Below, in pieces: positions 27,801-41,500 of a stretch of DNA of 64,000 bases. Positions within the stretch are counted from its first letter, which is position 1; the number at the start of each line of letters is the position of its first letter. A model generated the notes under the pieces. The model worked only from the letters and a program-made list of their open reading frames with translations, was not told the origin of the DNA and made no database searches. The position numbers and the translations under genes are program-made. The DNA comes from Membranipora membranacea (Eukaryota > Bryozoa > Gymnolaemata > Cheilostomatida > Membraniporidae), in contig OU612070.1 in assembly GCA_914767715.1 (NCBI GenBank), forward strand, positions 9,315,501 to 9,379,500, given 5' to 3'.

Positions 27801-30800
27801 AATACAGATTTGTGTGGCAAGGGCAAGGTTAAAACCCAGGGTTATCCCAAGTTTTAAAATTAATTTGATACAACTGCAACATTTCTTTTCTTGTTTGAGG
27901 TGAAACCGATTATTCAGAATGTCCAAAGGAAGAGCGAGCAGGTAGGGATCCCAATGACAACAACTGGAGTAACACGAAGGGAAAGAAGAGGAAAATTGGA
28001 AATGAGAACCTGACTGGTGATGAGAACAGCCAAATCTCTACATCTGGTGCTAGCCAGGTCAGTTTGACATCATTTTTACACCAAGGTGGTAAATTGTTGA
28101 ATAAGTAAGAAGAGAAAAACACGACCTCACTGAGAAGACAGCAGAGTGTGTATCCAGACTCAGAATTAAACTTAACTGTAATATCAAATTAGAGCAGCGA
28201 CCCAGGAAAATGAATTTGTTGCCATCAGATCCAACTCGCTGCAGGATAGATGAAAACCTTAGAAGTGAATAGTGAGTATCCATTACATGAATTCACTTTT
28301 GGTCCTCATGTTTTTTGCAGAGCGTAGACGCAGGTGGTAAAACGAGATCGTTGAGACATGCAGACCCGAACACAGTGGGGAACTCAATGGGCGGCAGCAG
28401 TGTAACACCAAACAAGAGGCCTAGAATCCAAGGGGGAATAGTGGGCGATGGCTAATGACATCACGTCTGAAAGGAACCCATATGCGTACTTTCTTTGTCA
28501 TATTTTTTTGTCAATTTACTTGATCTGTAAATATGAATCTAAGTAAGTATGCAGTGATTTGAACTCGGATATTATTTGTGTTAATGCCTGTGAGAATAAT
28601 GAATGTGAAATATTGCATGAATGGACAATCTCGGAGAATCAAATAAAACATTGAGATCATAAACATTTGTTCTTCGTATCTACCGTAGGAGATTTCACAT
28701 ATTAAGACAGTATGAAAAGAACATTGCAAGATATACAGCATGAGTCTCGGCTAAAACGTCTGTCAATAGTTCTCAGAACAAATACAACGGAAGGGGATTC
28801 CCCATAATCTCAATGACTTTTCACATTCTTGTGGCTAGAGCAAGGTTAAACCATACAAGCTTTTTGAACTATCATATAGATAGTGCATCGCTGGGGGTAT
28901 GCGTAGCCTATAGTTCAACAACATGATTGGTTGGTGTAAAATACTGGCGGGAAATTGATAGAAATTCCAGCTTTGAAATATACTAGGACAAAGGTTGGTT
29001 GTTAAAAGCAACAAGATCTAGTTTAAAGAAACTGAGAAGCAAGGCTTAGATGATATATGAATCAAAATCAGATGGAGGGCTCTGAAAACATTGCAGTTCC
29101 CACTCAGACAGTTAATCCACAAAATAGAGGTGAGAGTTGAACAAGTTTATGTAGACTTGATATTATAATCAGGTATGAAATACAAATCTGAGCTCAGGGC
29201 TTACCAAGCTGGGATTCATACTATGGTAACAGGAAGAGACTTATGAGAGTTGTTTTCACTCGAAAAAGTCGGTTATTGTACATTCTGTGTATGTGAGGTG
29301 TTGACATTTTAGTAAGGATTACTATGGGCCATCTCCCATCCATTGAGCTTACAGGGACCAAGGATGGGACCAAGCAAGGAGTAAGCTCCTTGCTTCTTTC
29401 TCCTTGGACCAAGGATTTACTCCTTGCTTGGACTACAATTATGTGATTCAATTCTGACCAAGACCATTGTGTATGTTTGAATTACGTTTCCTTCCACAGG
29501 GAGACTATGGCAGAACTATTTACACTCTATAAACTCTTTTTTGTCGTTGACAAATTGAATCAATTAGGGAGAGGGGGGGGGAATCTTAAGTACAGTACAG
29601 CAGGTAACCATCACAGGGTTGGCTCTTTGGTCTGAGCATGTCTCAATGAAAGTTTAATGAGTCAGCTGAAATTCAAATATGCAAGAATGTAAACCTTCCT
29701 GTAAAAGAGTGGTTTGAAATACATCACATACTGATTTGGTTCCCAAACGCCAATCAGACCAATCACACATCATGTCTACCTAACTCACTGATAAGATCGC
29801 AAAGGACTGAATTTTGCGAAACTCATTGTTTCATAAGCACTGTGTGTGAATCAGATTTTCACATTTTTAAATTTTGATTCCTCTGTTAAATTAATGATAC
29901 TTTTAATAGTGAATATTTTTCCTTGTAAAGCACGTTCTTATAAGATTGTCGTGTGACGATTCTGAACTGTTGAAATAAAGTTAATATCATCATCACCTAT
30001 ATGTTTACTTGCTTTATCTATCTTCATTTGAGCAGGGACTCCAAGGAGAGGTGCACCAAAAGATGATACAGGTAAACCAAAGGTTAGTGTATACTGTCCA
30101 TAAGCAGTCACACTGTAATGTGTTCATATGTTGACTGTCCAGTACCTGACCACATTCAATGCGGAACCCTAGTGACTATGAAACCATCAACCTAACGCTT
30201 ATCCAAGCTTGAGGTTTGTGAGAAATTTCAACTCCATATAACCTGAAACATCACATTTTGCAGAGAGTAAAACGTCAAACACCGCTGGCATCAGTAGGCT
30301 TGAACGCGTCAGGCACCCCGTCCCCTAGTATCAATGCATGGAAGCGAGAGAATGAGGCTCTAGATCAAGAGATTGAGAAGTTAAAGAAACAAATTGCTAC
30401 ACAGGAAGTGCAGACTGAGAAGAAGCGTTCTTTGTATGAGAAGCAGCTGAATGCCTATAACGAGGGAAAAGCAAAGGAGAGCGCCCTCAAACTAGACTTA
30501 GAACAAAAGCAGGAACAGTTCAGATTAAATGTCCGTCAGCATAGAGCCACCATTGGGCAGTGACGATACATGCTTTTACTGAGATTGAAAATACCCGCTC
30601 AACAATGCGGAGCATTCATTCTCAAAGTTAATGCCTACCTTGACCATTGGTAATGATTTTTCTGAAGTGTGCATGTTGTGGTTGTGAAATCTGTGAAAAC
30701 CTTGATAAGTTTTAATTTATGAATAAGGAAGATTGGTTCCAATTATGAAATAAAATAAATTATCTTAAACAAGATATTGCTGGACTTACATGTCTTGAGC

Positions 30801-32486
30801 TGTTTGGTTTAGCTCTGCCTGAGTGATATTTAGCCTGCCTAGCGCCGACTCAGTAAGGAACGGGGACATCCTACCCACAAGCTGAGATAACTTCTTAAGC
30901 AGTAATTCTACACACGGGTACTCAGTCTGACAGGTCTACAAATAAATGTATTAAAAAATGATGATCAGAATGGTTAAGCCTTAGTACACTAGCCTAGTAC
31001 GCGGCTACATTTTTCGTTCTGTTACCCCCCAAAACATAAAAAATAACCGCTTGACAAGGCTATTAAAATAATCTCCGGGATATAATTTGTGTGGTATATA
31101 TAAGTTTGAATTTAGAACATTCTGATTCAGTACCACACAGAGGGTTAAGCAGATGCTAAAACGAAGACGAAAATGCAGCAAACCTCTCTTGACCTTCAAC
31201 ATAAAGTTATCCTCTCTTGCAAAAGTATCAGACAACTCCATATACATCAACAAATGCTAGGAATTAAACACCCTGCACTGACAATAGGTACACCAGCCCT
31301 CCTAATTAAAAACAGCTAGAACATTCAAGGTCTAAATTTTTGCCGAACCTTGATCGCCTGAGATGTCTGTTGAGAGGTATCATCTTTGTGATGGGCGGTA
31401 GCCTGGGCAGCCTTAGTGAGCCATTTCTCCACCTCAATGAGTGTATTGTGATAATCTGTTCGAACTTCTTTGCTCTGATAGGCTTTACCTTTCTCTTCTT
31501 GTATCATATTCATGAGTTCAGCTGGAAAATGAGGAATCAAAGGTTAATTAATTGAAGAAATTATTGTGGTTAACATAACACTATGCTGATCAATACCACA
31601 GACAGCCAACTGTTTTCTTTCCTCGACACCCTCATGATGCCTTCATCAGTTTTGAGAACGACACAGTGAAAAAATCAATGTCACAGCATCAAAGACCATG
31701 TATTTCCAATCAAAACCGCAAACATTGATAATTCTAGACATCGCTTAGTAAGATGATGTGCAGTTGATCACATTTTTATTGTGTTTGTTTGCTATCACAC
31801 CTTTGTGCGTATTTTTTCAAAAAATACTAATATTTGAAAATTCCGGATAAATTGTACAAACCAATCATAGCCTGATATTGTTCGATTGCCTCGGATATAT
31901 CGAGAGTAATCTGCTCCTGTAGATCAGAGTAGACTTGTTTCTGCAGCGCCACCTGTTGGTCAGTCTCATTCTCAGTCTCACCAAGTCTAACTTCTATGCC
32001 CTGTGACGTAGATAAGTAGACAACTTAACATTGAGAAAAATCTCATCAAATCAAGTTTTTTTTAGAAAATTCCTACTAAAAATGCAATCATTAGCTCGTG
32101 TAAAACGGACCAAGGCCACTAAGACCATAAGGTCTATTTTGAAAAAAACCATGTGATAAAAAAAGCACCAACTGACTTTGATTCGGGAAATGGCAGCTAG
32201 ATAAAACGTATCCAAAAACTAAGTCTTAGCAAGCAAATAATATTGATCTTACCTGTAGTGCTTTGATGACAGCATCTGAAGACTCTACTCTCCAGTCCTC
32301 AGTTAGACAGCTCTCAGTTAGGTTCTCAGTCTGAGATTGTAAGCTATTAATCAGAGACTTGATGTCAGTATTGAACTCTTGTCTGCTGGCTAAGAGAGCA
32401 TCATATCGCTGCTTACCCTGCAACAAAGAAGGAGAAGGTTAACATTGAAAATAATAAGTCTTTTTAAGGAACTTTTTATTGGTAAC

Positions 32487-32526
<40 letters not shown>

Positions 32527-35500
32527 AATGTCATAAATCTTTATTATCCTGTAACTTCAGGTTTCAATATGAGTGCAATTTGATCTTCAATTCATAACAC
32601 TGCTTCATCAAACCTGTGGGTAGCCAAATTTACCAATCATGAAAGCTGCAAGTTTTCCAGCAGACTTACCTGCGCTAGCCTGTTACTCAGACTTTCATGT
32701 TCACTGGTTACCATGGATACTGTCTCAGACATCTCACCAGGGTCTGATATTTCCTTCAGCCTATCATACAAGTACTGTGGTGAGTGATCTGATGGGTACT
32801 GGTCCAGTGCTCGCAGTATTTTCTACAAAAACAATGTATATAAAATAAATATTTGTATAATTTAACTATATAAAAAGTATATATGTATATTATATATATA
32901 TATATTATATATATATATTATTAATTTCTACCACCAGTAACAACAGGGATAATTGTTGAATCAGCTTAGATCATCTTATTGCAGCTCCAAAAAAAATTGA
33001 GATCATAACTTCTAAAAATTCATGGCAGTTTGTTGTTTTGCTACTATGATCGTATGAAAATGCAATTTCACAGAATAACTGTTACAACTGTTCCATTTCT
33101 ATCAGACAGCTTTAAATGCTTTGATAAGCTTTCACCACTGGGATATGATTCTCCAATATTAGACTCTCATTGTAAGAAAAGACACATCTGACACATGATA
33201 AAGGATATATACACCACACATAAAACTGCTATTATCAGCGTTCCCTACATTGTCACAAGTACCAAGGAGTAACAGGGGAGAGAAGAAATAACTCCCAAAT
33301 GCTTTATTTATGTTATGATAGCATTGGTTGTATATTATGTTAACATCGGCAGTTGGCCACCACTTTGGATATTTTTGAAAAAATATTGATGATCAGTATG
33401 AACACCCATATGCTTTCTATTGATGTCAACAATGATTTAGCGACTGCCCCCTGTTACTCCTTGCCAGTTCTATAACCTTTATATATTTCCTATATTACCT
33501 GGTATCTCTGACACCTGGCAGGCAGTGCTACCCCGGGAGTATCCACAGAGTCGAGCTGTTCTCTGCAGTATCCCAGGTGCTCCTGGCAGTCTGTGATAGA
33601 ATCCTGGAACTCTGACCAGTTCTCAGATACCTCCACACATAACTGCTGTTTGTTATCCAGATCGGCCAGTGCAGGGGCGCACGACTCCTTAAATAAAACA
33701 AAATATACATGTGTGTAATAAATAGTTGATTAATGTATTACATGGTTACACCTACAGTGTAAGCAAGGGAATCTATCCAGTAAGGATCAGAAACAACAAA
33801 CCTTACATGGACAGCATTACAGCATGACGAAATTTTCTTATTCGATTATTTAATGGCACTTTTGAACAATATTTTTTCGAAAAATAGATATGGATGCCTA
33901 TAAACCATAGATGGACTACAATTTGAATATTTGGAAATCCTGGTCATAAAACAGGATAGCCCCTTAAGAGTTTGGACTAAATTGTATAAATTGTATAAAT
34001 TGTATAAATCTTATTATTGCATTAGACATACTCTGGATGCTTTGAGCTGCTGTATATCATCTTCAGGAGTACCTGCTGGTACAGCTGTCATCATCTCTTG
34101 ACAACTGTCATCCAGTTCTTTCAATGTCTCTATCAACTCCTATAAAATGTGAGTGGCAGAAATCCATGTATTTAGGTAATGATGAAAAGGATGATACAAT
34201 GGATAAATACACCTTACATTCAGAGGTAATATCAACTTAAAGTAAGATAAATTCTACGACTTGATGCTGGGTTAACGTACTGCACCTCAACTCTATAATA
34301 GCACTGATTCCACTATCGCTTTCGGTATGTTCATAAGTAATTGATGTCAAATAATGTATACCTGGATTGTTTTCTGGTGTTCAGAGAGATTCTGCTCAGA
34401 GGTATCAGTATCCAAGAGCTCACTAATTTTCTCTTTAGTGTCAGCAATCTGCTGAGATAGATCTTCAGCCCCCTGCTGCCACTGTGTCACCTGTCATATG
34501 AAATAAGTAAATAATATAAAACAGCCACAATGAAGGTTTTTCTTATATTAGCGGCTGGCATGTCGATTTAACTCTTTAACATAGTGTAGCACGCAAGTGC
34601 TTTTTTCATGTCTACTGATATAAAACTGATGCTTGAATGTGAAGAATTTTCAGTTTTTGCCAATGTAAAATCATGTCATATCATGAACAATGAGAAAAAT
34701 CTAACAACGTAGCACACTCCCAAGTTTTCTTGTAGCAATCATACAGTAGTATTTTAGGGAAGGAGAGGTTTACCTCCTCAATATCGGAGCTGAGATGATC
34801 TCTCTTCTTCAGTACTTCTGAGTCTAGCTTTCTCAGATTGTTTGTGTTCTCTGTGATCTGATTATAGACTGAGGCCCTATCAGACTCTGAGAGATGAGGT
34901 GAGAACGTGGCAGACAACTCCTCCATCTGAGTTAATGACTCCTGGAACTGAGGTAGTGATGACTCCAAATCCTATAAGTGATGGTAAATAAATGGACTTA
35001 AATATATCTCAAGCACTGGCCATGAAAACAAAGATCATCAAAAGTATTCTATCATTAAAGAAAAATTAAAACAACTCACTATATTCACTCATCATGTTCT
35101 GACGAGGATCCGTGAAATTATGACACAGGGTCGGTTATGGTCAATACTAGCACGCCGCAATCCGCAACCCTTGCAGAGTCTGAGCACTTATAGATACACG
35201 GATATAGAGATACAAAACTATTAATTATCATGGCAAATCATTTTGAATGAGCCGATGTTGTGTGACAACTGACAATGAATGAAGTTGTTTAATAATACAA
35301 CTTAACATGTTGTAAATCAAGCCTCTTCTTACCTGTAGAGAAGTCATCCTCTCCTCCATCACCGACAGTCCCTTCTCAGGAGTTATCTGCTCCTCGATCA
35401 CAGCCTGAGCTGACTTAAGTTTCTTATTATATTTAGCACATGTGAACTCATATTGCTGCTGAACTTCACATACAGTGTTGTAGTTACTGTCTGTCTGCTG

Positions 35501-38500
35501 CAGTTTGACCGATAGTCTCTCCAGCTCAGAACGCAGGTCTATAAAGTGAAGAATAAAATCCACAGGGTCAATAAGCCAGACAAATAAACACTAGCATATA
35601 ACCCAGTAACAAGCATAGATTCCCTTTGTCTTGTGCTATGAGGGCCTGAAAAAAATACGATTGCTCACAAGGAACACAATTTCCTGTTACTGTTTCAATT
35701 GTATTATAATTATTGTAATTCGGTCAGCGGCTGGAAAAACACTTGGAACAAGCCTGTCCTGCGAAAAAATGATAATGAATAAATAGTTTAATTCATCCCA
35801 TCAATCAATATTTTTTTTATAAGGTGACGACAAAATGCTCAACATACCGTCACATTTCTGTCTCTGCTTACTGGCTGACCTCTCCCCACATAAGCTCTCT
35901 AGCGCAGCCACACTACTCTCAGCCTCCTCCAGCAGCTGTGATAGCTTGTGCTGATCAGACTTCAGAGATATGAGCTGCACAGCCAGTGGCTCGCAGGCTT
36001 GATGTGTGAGGGGTAGGGGAGTTAGTTTACTTATACGCTCCTGACAGGAGGAGAGAAGCTCAGACATGGAATCACAGGCAGCAGTGTGTGTCTCGGCAGC
36101 AGATAGAGCATCATTAAGTACTCTGTAAATAACAATACCAGGGTTAACACAGCAGTCGATCAATTACGAACCATTTTGTGAACCGCATACATAAAATCTT
36201 AGGCGACATCCATTTTATATTATGCGAATTGAATTTTGTATTATACGATTTGCATTTTATTTTATGTGATGCCCATAATTAAAAAAGGGTGCTCATCAAT
36301 AAAAATTAAATCGTTTTTAATATTCTGAATCACTTATTACAACTGAGGGTTAGAGGTCGCAAACGACAATGCAAACAGTATAAGGACGTTGGGAGCTGGT
36401 TAGCAACAGGATGGGTTCAGACTGCAGGTATATCAGTTCATTACCTCTGTGTGTTGTTGAGTTGGTTCTTAGCTGATACTATACTCTGTTTAGCTGAGTC
36501 AGTGGCCTTATTTAGTACAGAGCTGTCAGCCTCAGGCAGATTCATAATTAGATCTGACTTCTCAGTCAGCATTTTATTCATATCATTTTCCTGTTTGCTG
36601 ACTGCCGCTGCATCATTCTGTGTAAAAAAAGGAGATTGTAAACCATAATATGGCTGTGAATACACTTCTGTACAATGCAAACATTTGATATGTACAATAA
36701 GAGCTAGTAATCTATCTCCAAAATAAATCATGAATCAATTGCAAACACAAATGGGAGTGGATATTGGGAGTTGTGTTCTATACAAACATAGGTCCACACC
36801 TGGGGATATATTTAACGCCTTCAGAAGGACCTCAATAAATTAGATCTCTCCTTAAACTAAGCCCTCGAGGTGTCATAAAATAGAGTGGAGTGGAGGCGCG
36901 TTGTACACAAGGTGAGGTGAATTAAGGCTCTCAGGATGTCTGAAAATATTACATTTGCATAAGTGAAGTTCAGAGAGAAACAGACATTATGTTAATATAC
37001 CTGGCATTGTGACAGCAGACTGTTGATTTTCTCCATTGTAATTGGCTGCGAGAAGTGAATGCTACCCTCTGATTGGTCTCTCACTCTATCGGCTGATTGG
37101 TCAATTCTACTCAAATCCACGCCCAGACCTTCAAGATCAGCAAGGGCTGTTTCCAAAGCTTCACATTGATTGGATAGCTTTTTATGTAGTTTTGCAGCAT
37201 CAGATCCCAATTGTCTACAAAACAAGTGCATATCATGTGAACGGATTATATGATAGAATTAGGCCCTATCTATCATATCTAAGAAACACAGACTACAGAC
37301 AGGTTTCTGAAATTGAGAAAACACACCCACAGATGAACCCAAAAATGCAACATGGCTCAACAATCTGCTAAGAAGTCAGAATCACATGCAAAACAGCATG
37401 TAGATTGCTGTTGTGAGTTGTGACGCAGTGTTTACTTACTTGTTTCTGTTTTTGAGCATATCTGAGTCACTCTTACTGAGTACAGAGCACAGCCTTGACA
37501 GAGCATTAGTGTCATACTCTGATATGTCAGTCTGACACTCGGTGACACGACTCAGCAGGTGCTTGGTGGTGTCTATCTGGGACTGTAAGTTACAGTCTGA
37601 CTCCTCTAACTGATGATTTCTCTTACTCAACAGTTCAAATTCTGCACGCAGGTCTCCCTGTGTGAAATAAGTATGCACACTAGTGTTAAAAATCTGGAAA
37701 AACTTGACACCAAAGACTATGTGTTTCTAGATCACCGATAAAAGCATTATTTTGCTGTTTTTTTCAGAACTTGTAGTGTAGTATAATAAGATCTGAGTAA
37801 AAAGGTTTATGATTCTGAACTAACAAACACATATATAAATCGAAACAATATTTTCGACATCAACATTGTTGCCCACATATGGCATTGAGTTCTAATTTGA
37901 GTCTGAACATTGACTAGTGTTTGGTTTTTACATACCTGTTTAGAGTTAAGTTTATCACAAAGCAGATTGTGTGTATCGAGCTTCTCTACAAGTCTGTCAC
38001 AGTCGTGAGACAATCCTTCTAGTTTAGCTCGAGATGTCTCAATATGCTGATCTCTGATTGGATGACCAGCCAGCTGCTCCTGTTGGCAGGTAAAACAAAT
38101 CAGTGTTAGCCAAATGATATAATTTTGGTTTGATGGAAAAGTCTTTGTGGGTAAGGGGGGGAAGCGGCAATGCTATCAATAATAAAAATGGTTAATCATG
38201 TGCTATGATATGATTGTGAAGATGTTCTGTAATTTGATAGAAGAGTCTTTGTGGGGGTTTGGGGGAGGAGGAATGCAGCATTACTTTCAATAATAAATAT
38301 GTCCTGTGTTGGGTGCCCAACTAGCTGATTCTGGTAAATTAATTTGTGCAGCCAAGTTTTTGCGGGGTCATCAGGAATCACTTTCTATTATGAGAGAACA
38401 AATTTGATTAAGTTGATTGTATCAATGTAAAGTTGATATACCTGCTGTTGAGAGCATGATTGGAGGTCAGCGATTCTCTGCTGTAAGTCCTGCTGACAGA

Positions 38501-41500
38501 GTTTGACTTGATGCTGCCGATGATTCTTATCCACTGAGTTAAGAGGCATCGCCTGAGATTTCATCTTCTCTACTTCTACAGCCTGTCCACTGCAGAATGG
38601 GGAAAAACAAGATTGATGATCCAATGATTATCATTATATAACAGGGGAACAGAATTCCAAACATTATCCTCACAACTAGAGGATGACTACCATAGAGTTA
38701 TCAAATCTACCAACTATATATTATAGATATATAATAACAGCTCATCTATTTATCACCTTTTAAATACAAAATTATTTCTCATATACCACAAATAGATATA
38801 AAAAGCTTCTGAGCAAAGAATAATGAGACAAGAGTGAAGTTGGCGAGCTGCTGTATTTACAGTACAATCTTAATCTCTGACTCCGCCACATGACAGAAGT
38901 ACTTACTTTGTCCAGACTTGAGTATTAGCCTTAGTTTTATCGAGTTGACTCCATTGTTCCACAGCGTTGTTCAGGTACTGAACGTCCTCCTCACAGATAG
39001 CATGAACTCTGTCTAGCAATGAGTTTACCTGCTGTGACTTGAGTTCCACTCTGCTAGAGTCCTCTGGGGTCCTGGGTGACTCAAGACTCTGGAAATTGAC
39101 AGAATGAGAAATCATGAGGGTCACGTATCAGTCAGATCTTTATTTACTCACCAAATCACACTGATCACGTGATATTCTATATTGTATCTATATCCTCTGA
39201 TCGATAGAGAGTGAATTAGTTCACTTAGTAAGAGTACCATCATAAAGAATTCGGTATGACAGCCCAAGTCCAATATTATTAATTAGGGGCATATGTACAC
39301 TATGTACTCGTACAAAATTGACCTTAACGATCAGAGATAATAGTGTAGTCTCGATGTCACGGTGCTTTTAAATACTTAATTGGAGAAGTTAACCCATGAT
39401 AAACCACTATTATGATATAAAACACATTACTGCTTGAATGAAATTTCAAAATCCCCTGCCATTGTCGATGGTAATATACCACAAATGCACAGACAAATAT
39501 ATCATACCGTAGTACTCTTATGCCTAGATAGACACTGCTGATGAGTGTTAGCCAGATTCTTTCTCTGCTGTCTCAGTCCTGCCAGCTTCATCTTATGTTG
39601 TTCTAGTTTATTACTAGCGTCATCATGGCTTACAGTGTGTACAGGGACTCGCGACTCTAACACAGGGGATCGACTCAGCTGAGCTTCAATCTGATACAAA
39701 TAGAAAGGAACCAGGGATGGCACAGGGTTGATTAAATAAAGTAATTGCTATAACAAGTGATAAGGAAGGATGTCTGATTTGGTTGTTTCAGGTATAAGAG
39801 GGACAATCTTGCTTGGAGCACCTTTATAAAATTTGATAAATCATTGCGAATAATAACTAACACTTAATTATTAAAAAAAATTGGGACTTGTGAAAGGCCA
39901 AAGGTAAATGGGCTACGCAACATGGAATTCCCAGTAAATTCAGGTTAAACTAGTACAGGTCATTATTGTCCTGATGACACAGCTGGGAACTCCAAGTAGG
40001 CATTGTGGGATACTCATTAAGAAGCCATAAATAATGTCAATATACAAACCTCTTTGAGAGACATCTCATAACTCCTCCATTGACCGAGAGATTCGTGTAG
40101 GTTAGACTGAGAGTTACCGATAGAGTTCAGTAAATCTGTGTGACTCTGCTTAACAATCTCAAGATCCTCAGCAAACTCACGAGAACCACCAGCTTTCTCT
40201 GTAGCCTGAACCTGTAGACACATTCAGTTGGAATGATTGGATATTTCATTGCCAATTTAAACATGCTGAATTTAAATTAATACTTCTTTCACAAATTCCT
40301 TGAAAATAGCCTGTGCCCTGTATGATTTTGTTAAGGAATTCCTAATGTGTTGATTTTCTCTCAGAGAAATTGCAGTATTCAAATTTGATTGCGTATTTGT
40401 GTTGTTTTTTAATTATGCTCTGTGCCAAGAATTGTTCGCCTCATAATATATAGATAATATAACTCTAGAAAAAAATAGCTGACAACACAAAATAGTGACT
40501 ATCAAGAACTGCATCAAAAGCTGTTGAAAGCAAAATATTGCGTGATGGATAAAGGATCACAATCTCACCAGTGTATCCATAGATACTAGAGAGTTGTAGA
40601 GATCCTCAGCGAGGGCTCGGACTTGTCCGAGCTCAGCAACAGCGGCCTCAACAGACTCGATACCTCCATCAGAGGCTCGAGACTTAGCCTGGAGTACCTC
40701 AGTAGAGAGCTGGAGTATAGACTGATCACAGTAACTCTTCAGAGATAGGAATTCCTCTATATTAGTAAGGAGACGCTGAAGACTGGCTAAGTTTGACTGC
40801 AGGTCTATCTGTTGCTTCTTAAACCTGGAACAAGACAAAGGAGGGTTTGAAGGTTGAATGTCATATTCACAATACTTTTATATACACAACAGGCATGAAC
40901 AGAAAATGGCGGTTTTCTCGTCATTCAGGTTGTGATGTGCTCTTCCACAACTTTTAACTGCCACACGATTTGTAATGTCAGCCCAGTTAATGTTGACTAT
41001 ATTTATAAACAGAACACTCAGATTGATCACTATAGCAGAGCATGAATAAGGAAAGAGATTTTTAAGCCTCCGGGACAGAAAGGAATGACTTTATCAGGGG
41101 GTTCAAAGGTCAGGACATCATACCTTCGATCAGTAGACTCGACATCAAATTCCCCAATGCTCAGAGTAAGAGCTTCTATCTCAGCCACCTGATCATGCAT
41201 AGTATTCAGACATGACTGTCTGCGCTGGAGACTCTCCTGAGCCTCTGTTACCGTGCTGATTATACGAGTTATCTCCCCCACGGAGCCATTGTATGACACT
41301 GACTGTATAACCCCATCAACCTGTGTGAAGACTGCCTGGAGTACGTCAGTGGATATACAGTACTTCTTATAGCATTTCTGTATCTGCAGCCCTCTAGAGA
41401 GAAGCTTATCCAGACCAGCCACAACACTGTAAACAGAGACACACACAGATATATACATAATCATATAATAGTTATATAATTCTGCGCATACAAATAGAAT

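Larger units (their letters stand above)
24202..30789. other. Host intron (6588 bases) with three nested plus-strand genes
   Basis: By far the longest intron in the window. Exon 58 ends with AT and exon 59 starts with G, so they splice directly in phase and no minus-strand exon is missing between them. The stretch 24202-24900 before the promoter of gene A showed no gene or clear repeat. Confidence 0.88.
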
